This document shows positions 53,617 through 62,712 of a DNA stretch of 64,000 bases, in pieces. The notes under the pieces were generated by a model. It ran no database searches, was not told the origin of the DNA, and saw nothing but the letters and a program-made list of their open reading frames with translations. Position 1 is the stretch's first letter. Each line of letters opens with the position of its first letter. Position numbers and translations under genes: made by a program. This stretch comes from Bacteroidota bacterium (GTDB taxonomy: Bacteria > Bacteroidota > Bacteroidia > AKYH767-A > OLB10), in NCBI GenBank assembly GCA_016713925.1, contig JADJOH010000008.1:1114940-1178939 (forward strand), in the 5' to 3' direction.

Positions 53617-54591
53617 TCAGGCGAAGCGGTGAGCCGTCTTGTTTAATTCTTCAGGAGGCAGACTTCTGAAGTAATCATAGGTGTATTTGAGTCCTTCTGC
53701 TCTGCTGATTTTGGGTTGCCAGCCAAGAATTTCTATGGCTTTGCTGATATCCGGTCTCCGTTGCTTTGGATCATCCTGAGGCAATGGGTGCGTAATTAGT
53801 TTTTGATTGGTGCCCGTTAACTTGATAATCTCCTCGCCGAATTCGCGAATCGTGATTTCCTGAGGATTACCGATATTCACCGGATAGGCATAGTCACTGA
53901 AGAGCAGGCGGTATATACCTTCAATTAAATCATCTACGTAGCAGAAAGATCGTGTTTGTGAGCCATCGCCAAATACAGTGAGATCTTCACCACGCAATGC
54001 CTGGCCGATAAACGCCGGTAATACTCTGCCGTCATTCAGTCGCATTCTTGGACCATACGTATTGAATATTCTGACTATCCTGGTTTCCAGATGGTGATAG
54101 GTATGATAGGCCATGGTGATGGCTTCCTGAAAACGTTTGGCTTCATCATAAACTCCTCTCGGACCTATTGGGTTTACATTACCCCAATAATCTTCGGTTT
54201 GTGGATGAACAGTAGGATCACCGTAGACTTCACTGGTGGAAGCAATCAATATTCTTGCATTCTTCACTCTTGCGAATCCTAACAGATTGTGAATCCCTAA
54301 TGAACCAACTTTCAGGGTTTGAATAGGAATCTTTAAATAATCTATCGGACTTGCCGGAGAGGCGAAATGTAATATATAATCTATTTGTCCGGGAACATAT
54401 ACGAATTTACTGACATCGTGGTGATAGAATTCGAACTCCTTCAATCGAAAGAGATGTTCGATATTCCTTAAATCGCCGGTGATAAGGTTATCCATTCCTA
54501 CTACGTCAAATCCTTCCTTAATGAAACGATCGCAGAGGTGTGAGCCGAGAAATCCTGCGGCGCCTGTAATAAGAACTCTTTTTCTTGACAT
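53617..54591 (-). CDS. UDP-glucuronate decarboxylase (UDP-xylose synthase)
   Basis: Converts UDP-GlcA to UDP-xylose. The 324-residue SDR has 'VLITGAAGFLGSHLCDRF' (NAD), 'LHFASPASPIDY', 'TSEVYGDPTVHPQTEDYWGNVNPIGPRGVYDEAKRF' with the catalytic Y-x-x-x-K, and 'RIFNTYGPRM', the UXS hallmark string. It lies directly downstream of a UDP-glucose dehydrogenase (15 bp apart), so the pair gives UDP-Glc to UDP-GlcA to UDP-Xyl. Confidence 0.94.
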   Translation of the reverse strand: MSRKRVLITGAAGFLGSHLCDRFIKEGFDVVGMDNLITGDLRNIEHLFRLKEFEFYHHDVSKFVYVPGQIDYILHFASPASPIDYLKIPIQTLKVGSLGIHNLLGFARVKNARILIASTSEVYGDPTVHPQTEDYWGNVNPIGPRGVYDEAKRFQEAITMAYHTYHHLETRIVRIFNTYGPRMRLNDGRVLPAFIGQALRGEDLTVFGDGSQTRSFCYVDDLIEGIYRLLFSDYAYPVNIGNPQEITIREFGEEIIKLTGTNQKLITHPLPQDDPKQRRPDISKAIEILGWQPKISRAEGLKYTYDYFRSLPPEELNKTAHRFA

Positions 54592-54606
54592 AATAGGTGG
54601 TTTAAA

Positions 54607-55938
54607 TCAGGAGAATGCAGGAACTTGTGGGGATACTGTTTCGCGTCCCATGCTGCTGTAATAGAATCCTAACTCTGACATACGTTGTAAGTCATACAGG
54701 TTACGGCCGTCGAAAATTACTTTTTCCTTCATGGTTGCTTTCATCTTTTCAAAATCCGGAGTTCTGAACAATGCCCATTCCGTAGCAATCAACAACGCAT
54801 CAGCATCCTGAATGGCTTCATAAGGATCATTGGCATAATGGATAACTTCACCCATGGTGCGTTTTACATTTTCCATTGCTTCCGGATCAAATGCACTTAC
54901 AGATGCGCCTGCGGCAATGAGGTCACGGATGATATACAAGGCAGGTGCTTCACGAATATCGTCAGTATCCGGCTTGAACGCCAGACCCCAGATAGCGAAT
55001 TTTTTACCGGCCAGGTCACCACCGAAATATTGTTTCAACTTCTCCACCATAACCGTTTTTTGTTTCTCATTCACCTGCATTACTGACGAGAGAATTTTGA
55101 AATCGTATTTATAGTCCTGTGATGTTCTGTACAATGCCTGGACATCTTTAGGAAAACAACTTCCACCATATCCGATACCGGCAAAGAGAAAGCGCTTACC
55201 AATCCTGGAGTCCGAACCAATACCAATACGAATAGCATCCACGTTGGCTCCAACGCGCTCGCAAAGATTGGAGATCTCATTCATAAAAGTAATCTTGGTA
55301 GCTAAAAATGCATTCGCCGCATATTTTGTCAATTCTGCAGAACGCTCATCCATAAAATATATCGGATTTCCCTGACGCACAAAAGGAGCATAGAGGTCAC
55401 TCATGATCTTCTTTGCTTTTTCACTGCGGGTACCAATCACCACACGGTCCGGCTTCATGAAATCATCCACTGCAAAACCTTCACGCAGGAATTCCGGGTT
55501 AGAAATAACATCGAAATGAACGGTACAGGTTTTAGCAATCGCTTCACGCACCTTCTCAGCAGTTCCCACAGGAACAGTGCTCTTATTGATTACAATTTTA
55601 TATTCACGAATCAAACGGCCTAACTGCGATGAAACACCTAAAACATAGGATAAATCAGCAGAGCCGTCTTCACCGGGAGGAGTAGGCAAGGCAAGAAAGA
55701 TAATGGTTGCGTCTTTAACAGCCTCTTCTAAATTTGTGGTAAACTGAAGACGACCTTGTTTGATATTTCTTTCGAAAAGAATGTCAAGATGAGGTTCATA
55801 AATGGGGATAATGCTGTTACGCATTTTCTCCACTTTATTGGCGTCAATGTCAACACAGGTAACGTGATTTCCCATTTCGGCAAAACATGTACCTGTAACT
55901 AAACCTACATAACCGGTTCCGACAACTGCGATATTCAT
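54607..55938 (-). CDS. ugd: UDP-glucose 6-dehydrogenase
   Basis: Makes UDP-glucuronate. The 443-residue enzyme has 'NIAVVGTGYVGLVTGTCFAEMGNHV' for NAD, 'INKSTVPVGTAEKV', 'SNPEFLREGFAVDDFMKPDRVVIG', the catalytic Cys in 'AGIGYGGSCFPKDVQAL' and 'FAIWGLAFKPDTDDIREAPA', the standard Ugd/TuaD set. It directly precedes the UDP-xylose synthase gene. It is distinct from the second dehydrogenase at 50506-51795. Confidence 0.95.
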   Translation of the reverse strand: MNIAVVGTGYVGLVTGTCFAEMGNHVTCVDIDANKVEKMRNSIIPIYEPHLDILFERNIKQGRLQFTTNLEEAVKDATIIFLALPTPPGEDGSADLSYVLGVSSQLGRLIREYKIVINKSTVPVGTAEKVREAIAKTCTVHFDVISNPEFLREGFAVDDFMKPDRVVIGTRSEKAKKIMSDLYAPFVRQGNPIYFMDERSAELTKYAANAFLATKITFMNEISNLCERVGANVDAIRIGIGSDSRIGKRFLFAGIGYGGSCFPKDVQALYRTSQDYKYDFKILSSVMQVNEKQKTVMVEKLKQYFGGDLAGKKFAIWGLAFKPDTDDIREAPALYIIRDLIAAGASVSAFDPEAMENVKRTMGEVIHYANDPYEAIQDADALLIATEWALFRTPDFEKMKATMKEKVIFDGRNLYDLQRMSELGFYYSSMGRETVSPQVPAFS

Positions 55939-55998
55939 ATTTGATCTTTTTTATAGTTTATAGCCTTTTTTTACTGAAATTGTAACAAAAGGTTTCAA

Positions 55999-57138
55999 TC
56001 AACGGTTGACAAATTCAAGAACACTGGAGGTGATATAGGCAAGATCTTCATTGTTCATTTCCGTATGCATCGGCAGGGAAATGACATGATCACAAAGCGC
56101 TTCCGTTACCGGGAAATCCCCTTTTTTATATCTCGGATCCATATACGCTTTCTGCATATGCAACGGGATAGGATAATAGATCATGGATGGAATCCCTTTA
56201 CTATCCAGGAATTCACGCAAAGCGGTTCTTGAAACCCCATTCAGCACCAACGTATATTGATGAAATACATGCGTAGATCCATTTTCGCGGGAAGGGGTTT
56301 TTAATTTGGGATTATTCGCAAAGGCTTTATCGTAATAATCAGCCACCTGCAAACGTGAAGCACAGTATTCATCGAGATGCTGTAATTTGACACGAAGGAT
56401 AGCCGCCTGTATTGTGTCGAGTCGGCTGTTTACTCCAATTTCATCATGATGATATTGCACACTCTGTCCATGGTTAGCAATCATTCTGATTCTCATGGCC
56501 AGTTCGTCATTTTGTGTAAAGATGGCTCCTCCATCTCCCATACAACCTAAGTTTTTGGAAGGAAAAAAGGAGGTGGTGCCAATCGTGCCTATCGTTCCGG
56601 CCTTCATAGTGGTGCCATTTGACATGGTGTATTCTGCTCCTATGGCCTGTGCAGTATCTTCTATCACATATAGATTATGTGCGTTGGCGATTTCCATCAC
56701 CCTTTGCATGTTGGCACATTGACCGAATAAATGAACCGGAACGATAGCCACCGTTCTGGAGGTAATTGCCCGCTCTAATGCATCACAGTCTATAGTGAAG
56801 GTGTCCGGATCCACATCTACCAAAACAGGTTTCAGTTGTAAAAGTGCAATCACTTCTGCCGTCGCCACATAGGTAAAACTGGCCGTAATAATTTCATCCC
56901 CCGGTTTAAAATTCAAAGCCATCATGGCTATCTGTAAAGCATCTGTTCCATTTGCACAGGGAATCACATGTTTGACTTCTAAATAATCTTCTAACTCTTT
57001 CGCGAAATGCTTAACATCCGGTCCGTTAATATAAGCGGATGAAACGACAACATCATGAATCGCTTTGTCAATTTCCGGTTGAATCTTTTTGTACTGACCA
57101 ATAAGGTCAACCATCGGCATTTTTTTTAATGTCTCCAT
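55999..57138 (-). CDS. DegT/DnrJ/EryC1/StrS family aminotransferase (WbpE-like)
   Basis: A PLP-dependent sugar aminotransferase of about 379 residues, starting 'MPMVDLIGQYKKIQPEIDKAIHDVVVSSAYINGPDVKHF'. 'CANGTDALQIAMMAL', 'EDTAQAIGAEY' and the PLP-lysine segment 'TTSFFPSKNLGCMGDGGAIFT' are as in WbpE/WlbC/PorR. It should aminate 3-keto-UDP-GlcNAcA made by the WbpB-like enzyme. It is the first gene of the ten-gene operon. The open frame begins at 57180, but I prefer the ATG at 57138 on length grounds. Confidence 0.92.
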   Translation of the reverse strand: METLKKMPMVDLIGQYKKIQPEIDKAIHDVVVSSAYINGPDVKHFAKELEDYLEVKHVIPCANGTDALQIAMMALNFKPGDEIITASFTYVATAEVIALLQLKPVLVDVDPDTFTIDCDALERAITSRTVAIVPVHLFGQCANMQRVMEIANAHNLYVIEDTAQAIGAEYTMSNGTTMKAGTIGTIGTTSFFPSKNLGCMGDGGAIFTQNDELAMRIRMIANHGQSVQYHHDEIGVNSRLDTIQAAILRVKLQHLDEYCASRLQVADYYDKAFANNPKLKTPSRENGSTHVFHQYTLVLNGVSRTALREFLDSKGIPSMIYYPIPLHMQKAYMDPRYKKGDFPVTEALCDHVISLPMHTEMNNEDLAYITSSVLEFVNR

Positions 57139-57233
57139 CGGTGTTTCGGGGTAATTTGTAAAACAGGTTTCGGAGGGCAAAGATAAGATATTTTCAAGTG
57201 AAACAGGTGTAGGGATTTACATGGTAAATTGCC

Positions 57234-57241
57234 TATTTTTG
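57234..57241 (+). promoter_or_regulatory. Candidate -7 box of the outer-membrane-like gene
   Basis: TATTTTTG matches TAnnTTTG and ends 7 nt before the ATG at 57249. No clear -33 box is seen. Confidence 0.45.
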
Positions 57242-57248
57242 CCCATCC

Positions 57249-58017
57249 ATGACCAACGGAATCTTCAAATATATATTGCTCCTTGTGGGCTGTCTTCTCT
57301 CGGGTCTGACTCCGGTAAAAGGACAGGCCAGCCTGAAGGATTCTTCTATTTCCATGGTGATGATCCGGCCCTCCTACGGTCTTCAGTTCCGGTGGAGATT
57401 TGGCTAATCGATTTGGATTCAATCAATCGGTTGGAATGGGGGTGACTTATAAGAATAAGAAGGGTTGGATGATCACGGCCGAAGGTTCTTTTATTTTCGG
57501 GACAAAAATTAACCAGCCGGGTCTTTTTTCCGGATTGACTACCTCGGAAGGTACTATTATTGGTTCGGATGGACTTTATGCCGATGTGAGAGCATTTGAG
57601 CGGGGATATTATGTCACTCTGGGAGTTGGCAAAATATTCAAAATGGTAAAGCCGAACCCGAATTGCGGATTTATTATTGAAGGTAGTCTGGGATTCATCC
57701 AACATAAAATTAAAATCCAGGATAAGAAAAATTCAGTTCCGGCCCTGAACGATGAGTACTTAAAAGGTTATGATCGTCTGACCAATGGTTTGGCTGCCAG
57801 AGAGTTTATTGGGTACCTGTATATCGGAAACCACCGGCTGATTAATTTTTTTGGTGGGGTAGAGGCCGTGCAGGGTTGGACAGCCGGGCGCCGCGATTTT
57901 ATTTTTACCGATATGGAGGCAGACAAATCCGCCAGATTTGATTTGCTGTTTGGATTCAGAGTAGGCTGGATCATCCCTCTTTTCAAAGAAGCACCTGATG
58001 AGTTTTATCTTTATTAG
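57249..58017 (+). pseudogene. Outer-membrane-like beta protein, frameshifted
   Basis: The gene begins with a signal peptide ('ILLLVGCLLSGLTPVKGQ', about 8-25) then 'SMVMIRPSYGLQF'. Near 57386-57392 an extra base changes frame (removal of one C gives 'GLQFGGDLANRFGFNQSVGMGVTYKN'), and the rest is open to 58017. Its alternating beta pattern with aromatic ends ('GWMITAEGSFIFGTKI', 'RGYYVTLGVGKIFKM', 'FGFRVGWIIPLF') suggests an eight- to ten-stranded outer-membrane barrel of about 255 residues. Function unknown. It is divergent from the sugar operon. Confidence 0.75.
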
Positions 58018-58158
58018 TCATTCCTTTGGATGGGGTCTTTTTGAAGATTTGACTCAATTTAAAGAACCTTTTAACAGTTAAAGAGTAAAAGATTGATGGC
58101 CATTTTACTGCTGTGAAATGGAAATAGTGAGAATGAAATTGTATAAAACAGGAGAAAA

Positions 58159-59442
58159 ATGGAGTTAATTTACCGTATAGTTGTAGCAATGTATGGTGCG
58201 TTGATTTCGTTCGCCTCTATTTTTAACAATAAAGCCCGCTTATGGGTGAAAGGAAGGAAGAAATGGAAAAGCAAATTGGCAGAGGCTTTAGGCGGGACGT
58301 CAAAAAAACGAATTTGGTTTCATTGTTCTTCATTGGGCGAATTTGAACAAGGTCGTCCTGTTTTGCAACAAATACGAAATGAATTCCCCGATCATTTTAT
58401 TGTTTTGTCTTTTTTCTCCCCCTCCGGTTATGAAGTAAAGAAAAATGAAAAAATAGCAGATTATGTTTGTTATCTTCCTTTGGATGGACCGTCAAATAGT
58501 AAGATGTTCGTTCAATTGCTGAACCCTTCGCTGGTATTTTTTGTAAAGTATGATTTCTGGTATTTCTATGGGAAGCAACTTCATGGTAGAAAGATTCCCT
58601 TCTTCTGCATCTCTGCTATTTTCCGTCCCGGTCAGGTGTTTTTTAAATCCTGGGGAAAGTTTTTTAAAAAAATGTTGACCCGTTACACGCATTTGTTTGT
58701 ACAGGATCAGGCTTCCCTCGAATTATTATATCGCAATAGCATTCCATCTGTGACGGTTTCGGGAGATACTCGTTTTGACAGGGTTCTTGAGAATAGTACA
58801 CGCGAAGCAGCATTTCCCGCGATCAGGGATTTTTGCGCTAAAGGAGTTGCAGTGGTTGCCGGTAGTACATGGCCACAGGATGAAAAAGTGCTGGCAGGAG
58901 TATTGGCTAAAAATCCAACGATGAAATTGGTGATAGCTCCTCATGAGTTGGGTGAATCACGTATAAAAAATATCGAAGCGCGATTTGCAGGTAAAACCAT
59001 CCGCTACTCAACGATAAGTGCCGACATCCCGGCAAATGTAAATGTCGTTATCATTGATAGTATCGGTATGTTGTCATTACTCTACCGTTTTGGGAAGTAC
59101 TCTTACGTAGGTGGTGGATTCGGAAAGGGAATTCATAATATTCTCGAAGCTGCGGTATACGGTCAGCCGGTTTTCTTCGGTCCTAATTTCAAGAAGTTTA
59201 AAGAAGCCCGTGATTTGAAAGCAACAGGGGCGGCAATGAATATTAAGAATGCAGAGGAGCTGAACAATTCGATCAATAGTTTGGAAATAGATGGTTCTTC
59301 CTATGAACAACTGACTTTAAAGAACAAAAAATACATTGAGAGTCGTAAAGGGGCTACAGAAATTCTGATGAATTATCTGCGCCTGAATCATGTGGTAAGA
59401 GTGATGGAGAATGTTTTTATTTTCTCTATTCTTGATTTTTGA
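58159..59442 (+). CDS. waaA: 3-deoxy-D-manno-octulosonic acid transferase
   Basis: Transfers Kdo from CMP-Kdo to lipid A at the inner membrane. The 427-residue GT30 enzyme has an N-terminal anchor, 'IWFHCSSLGEFEQGRPVLQQIR' with the catalytic Glu region, 'FFSPSGYEVKKN', 'LVFFVKYDFWYFYGKQL', 'VSGDTRFDRV' and 'YVGGGFGKGIHNILEAAVYGQPVFFGPNFKKFKEA', all typical of WaaA/KdtA. Length is normal. Its 3' end overlaps the convergent gene by 17 bp. Confidence 0.95.
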   Translation: MELIYRIVVAMYGALISFASIFNNKARLWVKGRKKWKSKLAEALGGTSKKRIWFHCSSLGEFEQGRPVLQQIRNEFPDHFIVLSFFSPSGYEVKKNEKIADYVCYLPLDGPSNSKMFVQLLNPSLVFFVKYDFWYFYGKQLHGRKIPFFCISAIFRPGQVFFKSWGKFFKKMLTRYTHLFVQDQASLELLYRNSIPSVTVSGDTRFDRVLENSTREAAFPAIRDFCAKGVAVVAGSTWPQDEKVLAGVLAKNPTMKLVIAPHELGESRIKNIEARFAGKTIRYSTISADIPANVNVVIIDSIGMLSLLYRFGKYSYVGGGFGKGIHNILEAAVYGQPVFFGPNFKKFKEARDLKATGAAMNIKNAEELNNSINSLEIDGSSYEQLTLKNKKYIESRKGATEILMNYLRLNHVVRVMENVFIFSILDF

Positions 59443-60082
59443 GATAGATAAACTCTCCTTTCATCATGGGGTGTCTCCCGACCAGCCTTTTCTGTTCAAC
59501 TGTCAAATAAAAATTCTTGAAAATGACTTCAAAGATCCAGGGTTCGGTCTTTACTTCAAAGTAATTTTTCTTTGTTTCCGGAATGAAGATTAAGGTATGG
59601 TCCGGACAAAATTCAAAGTAGACGCCAATGCTGTCGAATAAACCGGTCTCGAGTGTGGCAAGACCTTCCGGATTGCATTCGGCATACGACGTGTCCTTTC
59701 CCGTAAATCCCATGACAAAAAAGTACCGGTTGACTACCGGATTGGCATCTTTTATTTGAATGGAGATTCCTTCATCGTCTTTTTTCTTTGAATCAATGAT
59801 CTTTAAAGCCGGCCCATTGGTAGTGTCGGAGGTGAATGTAATCAGGAATTCGTTAGCCAGAGAGGGTTGACCATGCCATTTCCCACTGCCATATCGATCA
59901 AGCGCTCCGGAGGAAAAAAAGAATTCAAAGGTGGAGTCGGGATTGATTTTAAAGCCGGATGCCGTTTCCCGAACCCCTTCTAAATAGTATTCGCCGCATA
60001 CCTTGCAGGGAGTTTGTGCTTCAGTAAATCGACCGAATAAAAGGGTGATAATTAGTAAAGAGATGTGGAAACGATTGTTCAT
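59426..60082 (-). CDS. Hypothetical secreted protein
   Basis: A 218-residue protein with a signal peptide (1-22, ending TEAQ) and a 'CKVCGEYYLEGVRETASGFKINPDSTFEFFFSSGALDRYGSGKW' segment like that of small Bacteroidota periplasmic beta-proteins. The end 'EQKRLVGRHPMMKGEFIYLKNQE' is polar. I do not recognise a family. It is convergent with waaA, overlapping its last 17 bp, and no terminator fits between them. Confidence 0.75.
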   Translation of the reverse strand: MNNRFHISLLIITLLFGRFTEAQTPCKVCGEYYLEGVRETASGFKINPDSTFEFFFSSGALDRYGSGKWHGQPSLANEFLITFTSDTTNGPALKIIDSKKKDDEGISIQIKDANPVVNRYFFVMGFTGKDTSYAECNPEGLATLETGLFDSIGVYFEFCPDHTLIFIPETKKNYFEVKTEPWIFEVIFKNFYLTVEQKRLVGRHPMMKGEFIYLKNQE

Positions 60083-60256
60083 AGTGGGACTGTCTCAGAA
60101 CTTGCTTGAATATCGAGATCGTTTTCGTTTGGAATAATCCCTGGGTCTTTAATGAAGCTGTTCAACAAAATATTGAGATGTTTTTCTTCCATTGGTTATT
60201 GCTTTCTATTAATGCTAAGTTAACGATCTTGTGGTCGTGATCCAAATACTATAAAT

Positions 60257-61144
60257 CTATTTTAGTATACTTGTAATGGAGTATAAAATACTTTCAACGG
60301 AGTTTTTGTCCATTTTGGAAAAGGCAAACCACTTTTTTCCTAAATCTTTTAATGAAGCTCCCAAGTGATAAACTTCTTTATCATCTATTATTAAAAATCG
60401 ATCATGACTCTTGTTGAAAGTCTTCACTTCAAAATTTCCATATTGGCTAATAGCTTTTTGGATATCGAGCGCGAGTTGCTTGTTTAACGAATCAGTAAGT
60501 AAAATTACTTTTACATCTTTTTGCTTTTTAGAAAGGTGGGTTAATGTATTTTCGTCAATGTAGTTGTCTATAAGTATTATACTTTTCCGAGCTGAGCGTA
60601 TGATTTTTGAGGCTAAAGTATAAGCGTCAAATACCTGTCCGTTGAAGAATATTCCTTGACGAGGGATTTGTTCGTGCCGTTCAAGTGCATTAAAAATTTG
60701 TTCAAATTTCATTTCATTTTCAATATTTTTCCGTTCAAGGCCTTCCATTCGCTGAAGCAATCCATTGTGGTTAGCAATTAATTTTCTCATTTCCACAAAA
60801 GCTATGATAATTTGAATGCTAACTTTAATAGCAATTTCACTACGCAAAACGGCGGACAACATTGCGACACCTTGTTCAGTAAAAGCAAATGGATTGGAAG
60901 TAGTATACTTTAGCGTTTCGAACCGGTCGCAATTTGCGACCAGTTCGTCTTTCTCACTTGTATTGAGTTGGAATCGAAAGGTCTTCGGGAATCTTTCACT
61001 ATTTCTTTTAACCTGCTCATTTAATCGTTTTACTTCGATATGATAAATTTCTGCGAGGTCTCGGTCAATCATCACTTGCACGCCACGAAATGTGAATATC
61101 CGCTGTTCAATTTTCTTTCGAGATAAAATTAATGCCTTATTCAT
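60257..61144 (-). CDS. ORF6N domain protein with C-terminal PLD-like domain
   Basis: Residues about 8-95 form an ORF6N domain ('FRGVQVMIDRDLAEIYHIEVKRLNEQVKRNSERFPKTFRFQL', 'YTTSNPFAFTEQGVAMLSAVLRS'), a DNA-binding module best known from phage antirepressors. After a linker with a coiled-coil feel (100-150) comes a phospholipase-D-like part: 'FDAYTLASKIIRSARKSIILIDNYIDENTLTHL' and 'HDRFLIIDDKEVYHLGASLKDLGKKWFAF', with an H-x4-I-I-D-D variant of the HKD motif. Length 295. Probably a regulator or stress/defence-like protein; the function of such fusions is unknown. It stands alone. Confidence 0.9.
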   Translation of the reverse strand: MNKALILSRKKIEQRIFTFRGVQVMIDRDLAEIYHIEVKRLNEQVKRNSERFPKTFRFQLNTSEKDELVANCDRFETLKYTTSNPFAFTEQGVAMLSAVLRSEIAIKVSIQIIIAFVEMRKLIANHNGLLQRMEGLERKNIENEMKFEQIFNALERHEQIPRQGIFFNGQVFDAYTLASKIIRSARKSIILIDNYIDENTLTHLSKKQKDVKVILLTDSLNKQLALDIQKAISQYGNFEVKTFNKSHDRFLIIDDKEVYHLGASLKDLGKKWFAFSKMDKNSVESILYSITSILK

Positions 61145-61365
61145 AACTGATTAGCTAAAATATTTTACACGAAAGTAAGTACAAATTCATTACAAACGAA
61201 GCGATGATTTGTATACAAGGTCGAGGAAGGGTTTAATGAAAATTTTCACGAGCCGGTTCTTTCCCCGACTTTTTTTCTTAGTCGGAATCAAATTTAATGT
61301 GACTTCTTTTCGAATGCCTTAAAGTCTTAGACTATATCAGAATAAATTGTGGTACTGTAAATCCC

Positions 61366-61407
61366 CACCCTGAAGCAGAGCCTCGTTCCTCGGCACGCTT
61401 CAGGGTG
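61366..61407. promoter_or_regulatory. Stem-loop downstream of rodA
   Basis: CACCCTGAAGC (61366-61376) and GCTTCAGGGTG (61397-61407) form a perfect 11-bp stem with a 20-nt loop, 8 bp after the rodA stop. No U tract follows on the rodA strand, so it may stabilise the 3' end instead of acting as an intrinsic terminator. Confidence 0.55.
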
Positions 61408-61414
61408 TGTCTCA

Positions 61415-62677
61415 TTATCGTAGAATATAAATTCTATAACTGTCCAGTTTAATCAGCACAAATAATAGCACCGTAAATCCCCATAGGGAAGAACCGCCAT
61501 AACTAAAAAAGGGCAAGGGGATACCGATTACGGGCGCTAGTCCTATGGCCATCCCCACGTTAATCATGAGGTGGAAAAAGAGAATAGAGGCGACCCCGTA
61601 GGCATAAATCCTTGTGTATTGGGATCGTTGTCGTTCTGCTATGAAGATGATGCGATAGAGGAGTCCGAGAAATAAGAGAATGACCACAGAAGTGCCGATA
61701 AATCCCCATTCTTCTCCTACAGTGCAGAAGATAAAGTCCGTGCTTTGCTCCGGTACAAAATCATATTTGGTTTGAGTGCCCTGCAGGAATCCTTTGCCGG
61801 TCAACCCTCCCGATCCAATGGCAATGAGGCTTTGATTCACATTATACCCGGCGCCTTTCGGGTCAGATCTTTTTCCCAACAATACCTCAATTCTTTCGCG
61901 CTGATGGGGCTGCAGTAATTTGTTGAATGCATAATCCACACTGAAAACAACGCCTGAGCTGAGTACAGTGATAATGAAAATGACTAAAAGATTTTTGCGT
62001 GTTTTGCGCATGAGTAAATAAGCGATCAATCCCAGACTGCCAATGATTCCAAGCAAAATCGTATTCGGGACCATTAATGCCAAAATGAATAATACTCCGG
62101 CAAAGAATCCGAATATTAACACGTTTTGCGATAATCCCTCTCTGTAAAGCACAAAGATAAATGCAAAAAACACCAATGCAGATCCGGTATCATTCTGTAA
62201 CAAAACCAGTGTCATTGGCAGAAGAATAATTAAACCGACTGTGATTTTCGTCTTCAAATCCTCCATCCGAATTCCCAGTGAACTCAGGTATTTAGCTACG
62301 GCCATGTTCGTGGCGAATTTGGCGAATTCTGAAGGTTGTAGTTTAAAACTGCCAATCTCAATCCACGACCTCGCCCCTTGTACATCACGCGCAATCACCA
62401 ATACAACCAGTAGAATAAATATGACAGTAAGATAAATGGGAAAGGAGAAGGCAGCATAAAATTTCCCTTCAATAACCAATATCGAAAGCCCGATAAGCAA
62501 TGAAGTGCCGATCCACAACATCTGTCGGCCATAACTCTGCGTCATATCAAAAATATTTTTGTGCTCCTCGTTGTAAACGGCAGCATATATATTGATCCAT
62601 CCCATCAGCACCAAAATCATATACAGCCCCACCAGGACCCAGTCAATATTTTCGAATATGCTTTTCTGCTTACGCAA
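61415..62677 (-). CDS. rodA: Rod shape-determining protein RodA (SEDS glycosyltransferase)
   Basis: RodA polymerises lipid II glycan strands with PBP2 during wall elongation. The 420-residue protein has ten membrane helices and SEDS signatures: 'RSWIEIGSFKLQPSEFAKFATNMAVA', 'LLQNDTGSALVFFAFIFVLYREG', 'QSLIAIGSGGLTGKGFLQGTQTKYDFVPEQSTDFIFCTVGEEWGF' and 'IGIPLPFFSYGGSSLW'. Length is slightly long because of an extended loop. It lies downstream of mrdA in the same direction, the standard arrangement, but a 7-bp repeat array lies between them. Confidence 0.95.
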   Translation of the reverse strand: MRKQKSIFENIDWVLVGLYMILVLMGWINIYAAVYNEEHKNIFDMTQSYGRQMLWIGTSLLIGLSILVIEGKFYAAFSFPIYLTVIFILLVVLVIARDVQGARSWIEIGSFKLQPSEFAKFATNMAVAKYLSSLGIRMEDLKTKITVGLIILLPMTLVLLQNDTGSALVFFAFIFVLYREGLSQNVLIFGFFAGVLFILALMVPNTILLGIIGSLGLIAYLLMRKTRKNLLVIFIITVLSSGVVFSVDYAFNKLLQPHQRERIEVLLGKRSDPKGAGYNVNQSLIAIGSGGLTGKGFLQGTQTKYDFVPEQSTDFIFCTVGEEWGFIGTSVVILLFLGLLYRIIFIAERQRSQYTRIYAYGVASILFFHLMINVGMAIGLAPVIGIPLPFFSYGGSSLWGFTVLLFVLIKLDSYRIYILR

Positions 62678-62712
62678 GGAATTAGTTTGTATAAATTGTT
62701 ATTAACTTATTT

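Noticed and set aside
60257..61144. Prophage region based on the ORF6N domain
   Set aside because: No integrase, structural or lysis genes nearby; housekeeping genes flank it.
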